64,000 nucleotides of DNA from Verrucomicrobiaceae bacterium (GTDB taxonomy: Bacteria; Verrucomicrobiota; Verrucomicrobiia; Verrucomicrobiales; Verrucomicrobiaceae), in the NCBI GenBank assembly GCA_016713245.1, contig JADJPM010000001.1, positions 2,593,672-2,657,671 of the forward strand. The letters are read 5' to 3'. Positions 63,444 through 64,000 of the stretch are shown piece by piece (position 1 is the stretch's first letter; every line of letters starts with the position of its first letter). Under the pieces are notes generated by a model. That model was not told the DNA's origin and did not search any database. It saw only the letters and a program-made list of their open reading frames with translations. A program made the translations under genes and the position numbers.

Positions 63444-64000
63444 GTTCATCGCGTCATCGCACAGCAATCACCCGGATAGAGCTGTCAAACCGGTGCGGAA
63501 TCTCTAAATTTGGGCCTGCTTCCCACGAGCCAGACATTCTTTGATTATGGGTGCATTCGCTCGGACGTTCTTCATCTCTTGGGCACGATGGGCTCTGAAG
63601 TCTCTTTCTGATAACTCCGGGTCCACGTCAGAAGGGCATCGACAGAAGGCATGGGCCGTCAATCTGGGCTTCGTGCTCAATGTGATCGAAGATCCAACCG
63701 AACGGATTGAGACATTACTAGCAGCATGGTCACTCGCCGAAAGTGTCTTGATCGTGTCCTCCATGGTGGAGAGCCAGGAGGGCTATTATGGGTTCAAGAG
63801 AAGCTTCTACGATGGGGACAGGATGGTCCTAGCACGTTCAGAAATACTTCGCCCAAGCGGAAATCCACAGATGCTCAATTTTCGAAGAGACTTTGTACGT
63901 GGATGCAGATGCTATTGGATTGGGTGCATTTTTCTCGTCTTTCGGGATGCTCGGGCACGTCAGTCTTTTTATTCTCTCGTGTCTGTAGCGCGATCTTCAG
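63444..64000 (+). pseudogene. Frameshifted DNA phosphorothioation-associated methyltransferase remnant, runs off window
   Basis: Pieces in different frames match, in order, the phosphorothioation-associated putative methyltransferase family: a start like VHRVIAQQS, a SAM motif FDYGCIRSDVLHLLG (63540) where the family has DYGCGRGDD, NLGFVLNVIEDPTERIETLLAAW (63661), SVLIVSSMVES, a FQKYFAQAEIH-like segment near 63838 and a LVFRDARARQSF segment near 63934. At least four frame changes are needed, so this is a decayed gene or the sequence has indels. The right end is outside the window. Confidence 0.6.

Larger units (their letters stand above)
53930..64000. mobile_element. Integrative element (satellite- or plasmid-like) inserted at a tRNA, right end outside window
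   Basis: The region starts at the tRNA 3' fragment and is visibly less GC-rich than the rest. It carries a tyrosine recombinase, an excisionase-like protein, a D5-type primase/helicase, iteron-like repeats, small unknown genes, dinB and decayed genes. No capsid, tail, conjugation or relaxase gene is seen in this part. The right edge is not in the window. Confidence 0.75.

Overview
The window looks like chromosomal DNA of a member of the Verrucomicrobiota, probably a Prosthecobacter-like member of the Verrucomicrobiaceae. This is inferred from gene content, not from a marker gene. The signs are planctomycete/verrucomicrobial-type cytochrome domains with DUF1549/DUF1553, several DUF1080-type proteins, SHD1 domains, two PEP-CTERM sorting tails, very large Calx-beta and beta-propeller surface proteins with a DGDG-type C-terminal region, and many lipoproteins. 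The DNA is GC-rich up to about 53.9 kb and visibly richer in A+T after that.

Layout. 0-16.8 kb: a TPR-like protein; a convergent pair made of a META-domain lipoprotein and a PEP-CTERM trypsin-like protease; a polysaccharide-degradation-like run (DUF1080 protein, small membrane protein, PSCyt/DUF1549/DUF1553 protein, beta-helix protein, second DUF1080 protein, alpha/beta-hydrolase lipoprotein); then folC with an orphan response regulator, a serine hydrolase and ychF. 16.7-19.6 kb: a TIR/deoxyribosyltransferase-like protein translationally coupled to an unlisted 57-aa ORF, then a RecQ helicase. 19.6-29 kb: a lipoprotein, cytochrome and SHD1 proteins, an alpha/alpha-toroid protein, a sugar isomerase, a two-domain redoxin, an IlvD/Edd sugar-acid dehydratase and htpG. 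29-35.5 kb: a 2048-aa repeat protein, flanked by htpG on one side and a decayed copy of the htpG 3' end on the other. 35.5-41.6 kb: a CAP-domain PEP-CTERM protein, a TlpA-like protein, lnt broken by an in-frame amber codon, a zinc carboxypeptidase-like protein, a DUF1016 nuclease carrying two coding palindromes, and a small membrane protein flanked by a duplicated gene end. 41.7-53.9 kb: a 3162-aa metallopeptidase/Calx-beta protein, an OppA-type lipoprotein and an SHD1 protein.

53.9 kb to the end: an integrated mobile element. It begins at a 3'-terminal tRNA fragment (attachment-site copy) followed by a tyrosine recombinase, small unknown genes, a split D5-type primase/helicase, an excisionase-like protein, iteron-like repeats, dinB with an unknown partner, and a frameshifted remnant of a phosphorothioation-associated methyltransferase. 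Integrase, excisionase and SF3 replication helicase together suggest a self-replicating satellite-like or integrative-plasmid element. Its right end, and the intact tRNA gene, should lie beyond the window.

The most notable observations are this element with its candidate origin, the TIR-like gene and its overlapping mini-gene, the amber codon in lnt, and the repeated pattern of duplicated gene 3' ends flanking inserted genes. Family assignments come from motif recognition by eye; no database search was run.
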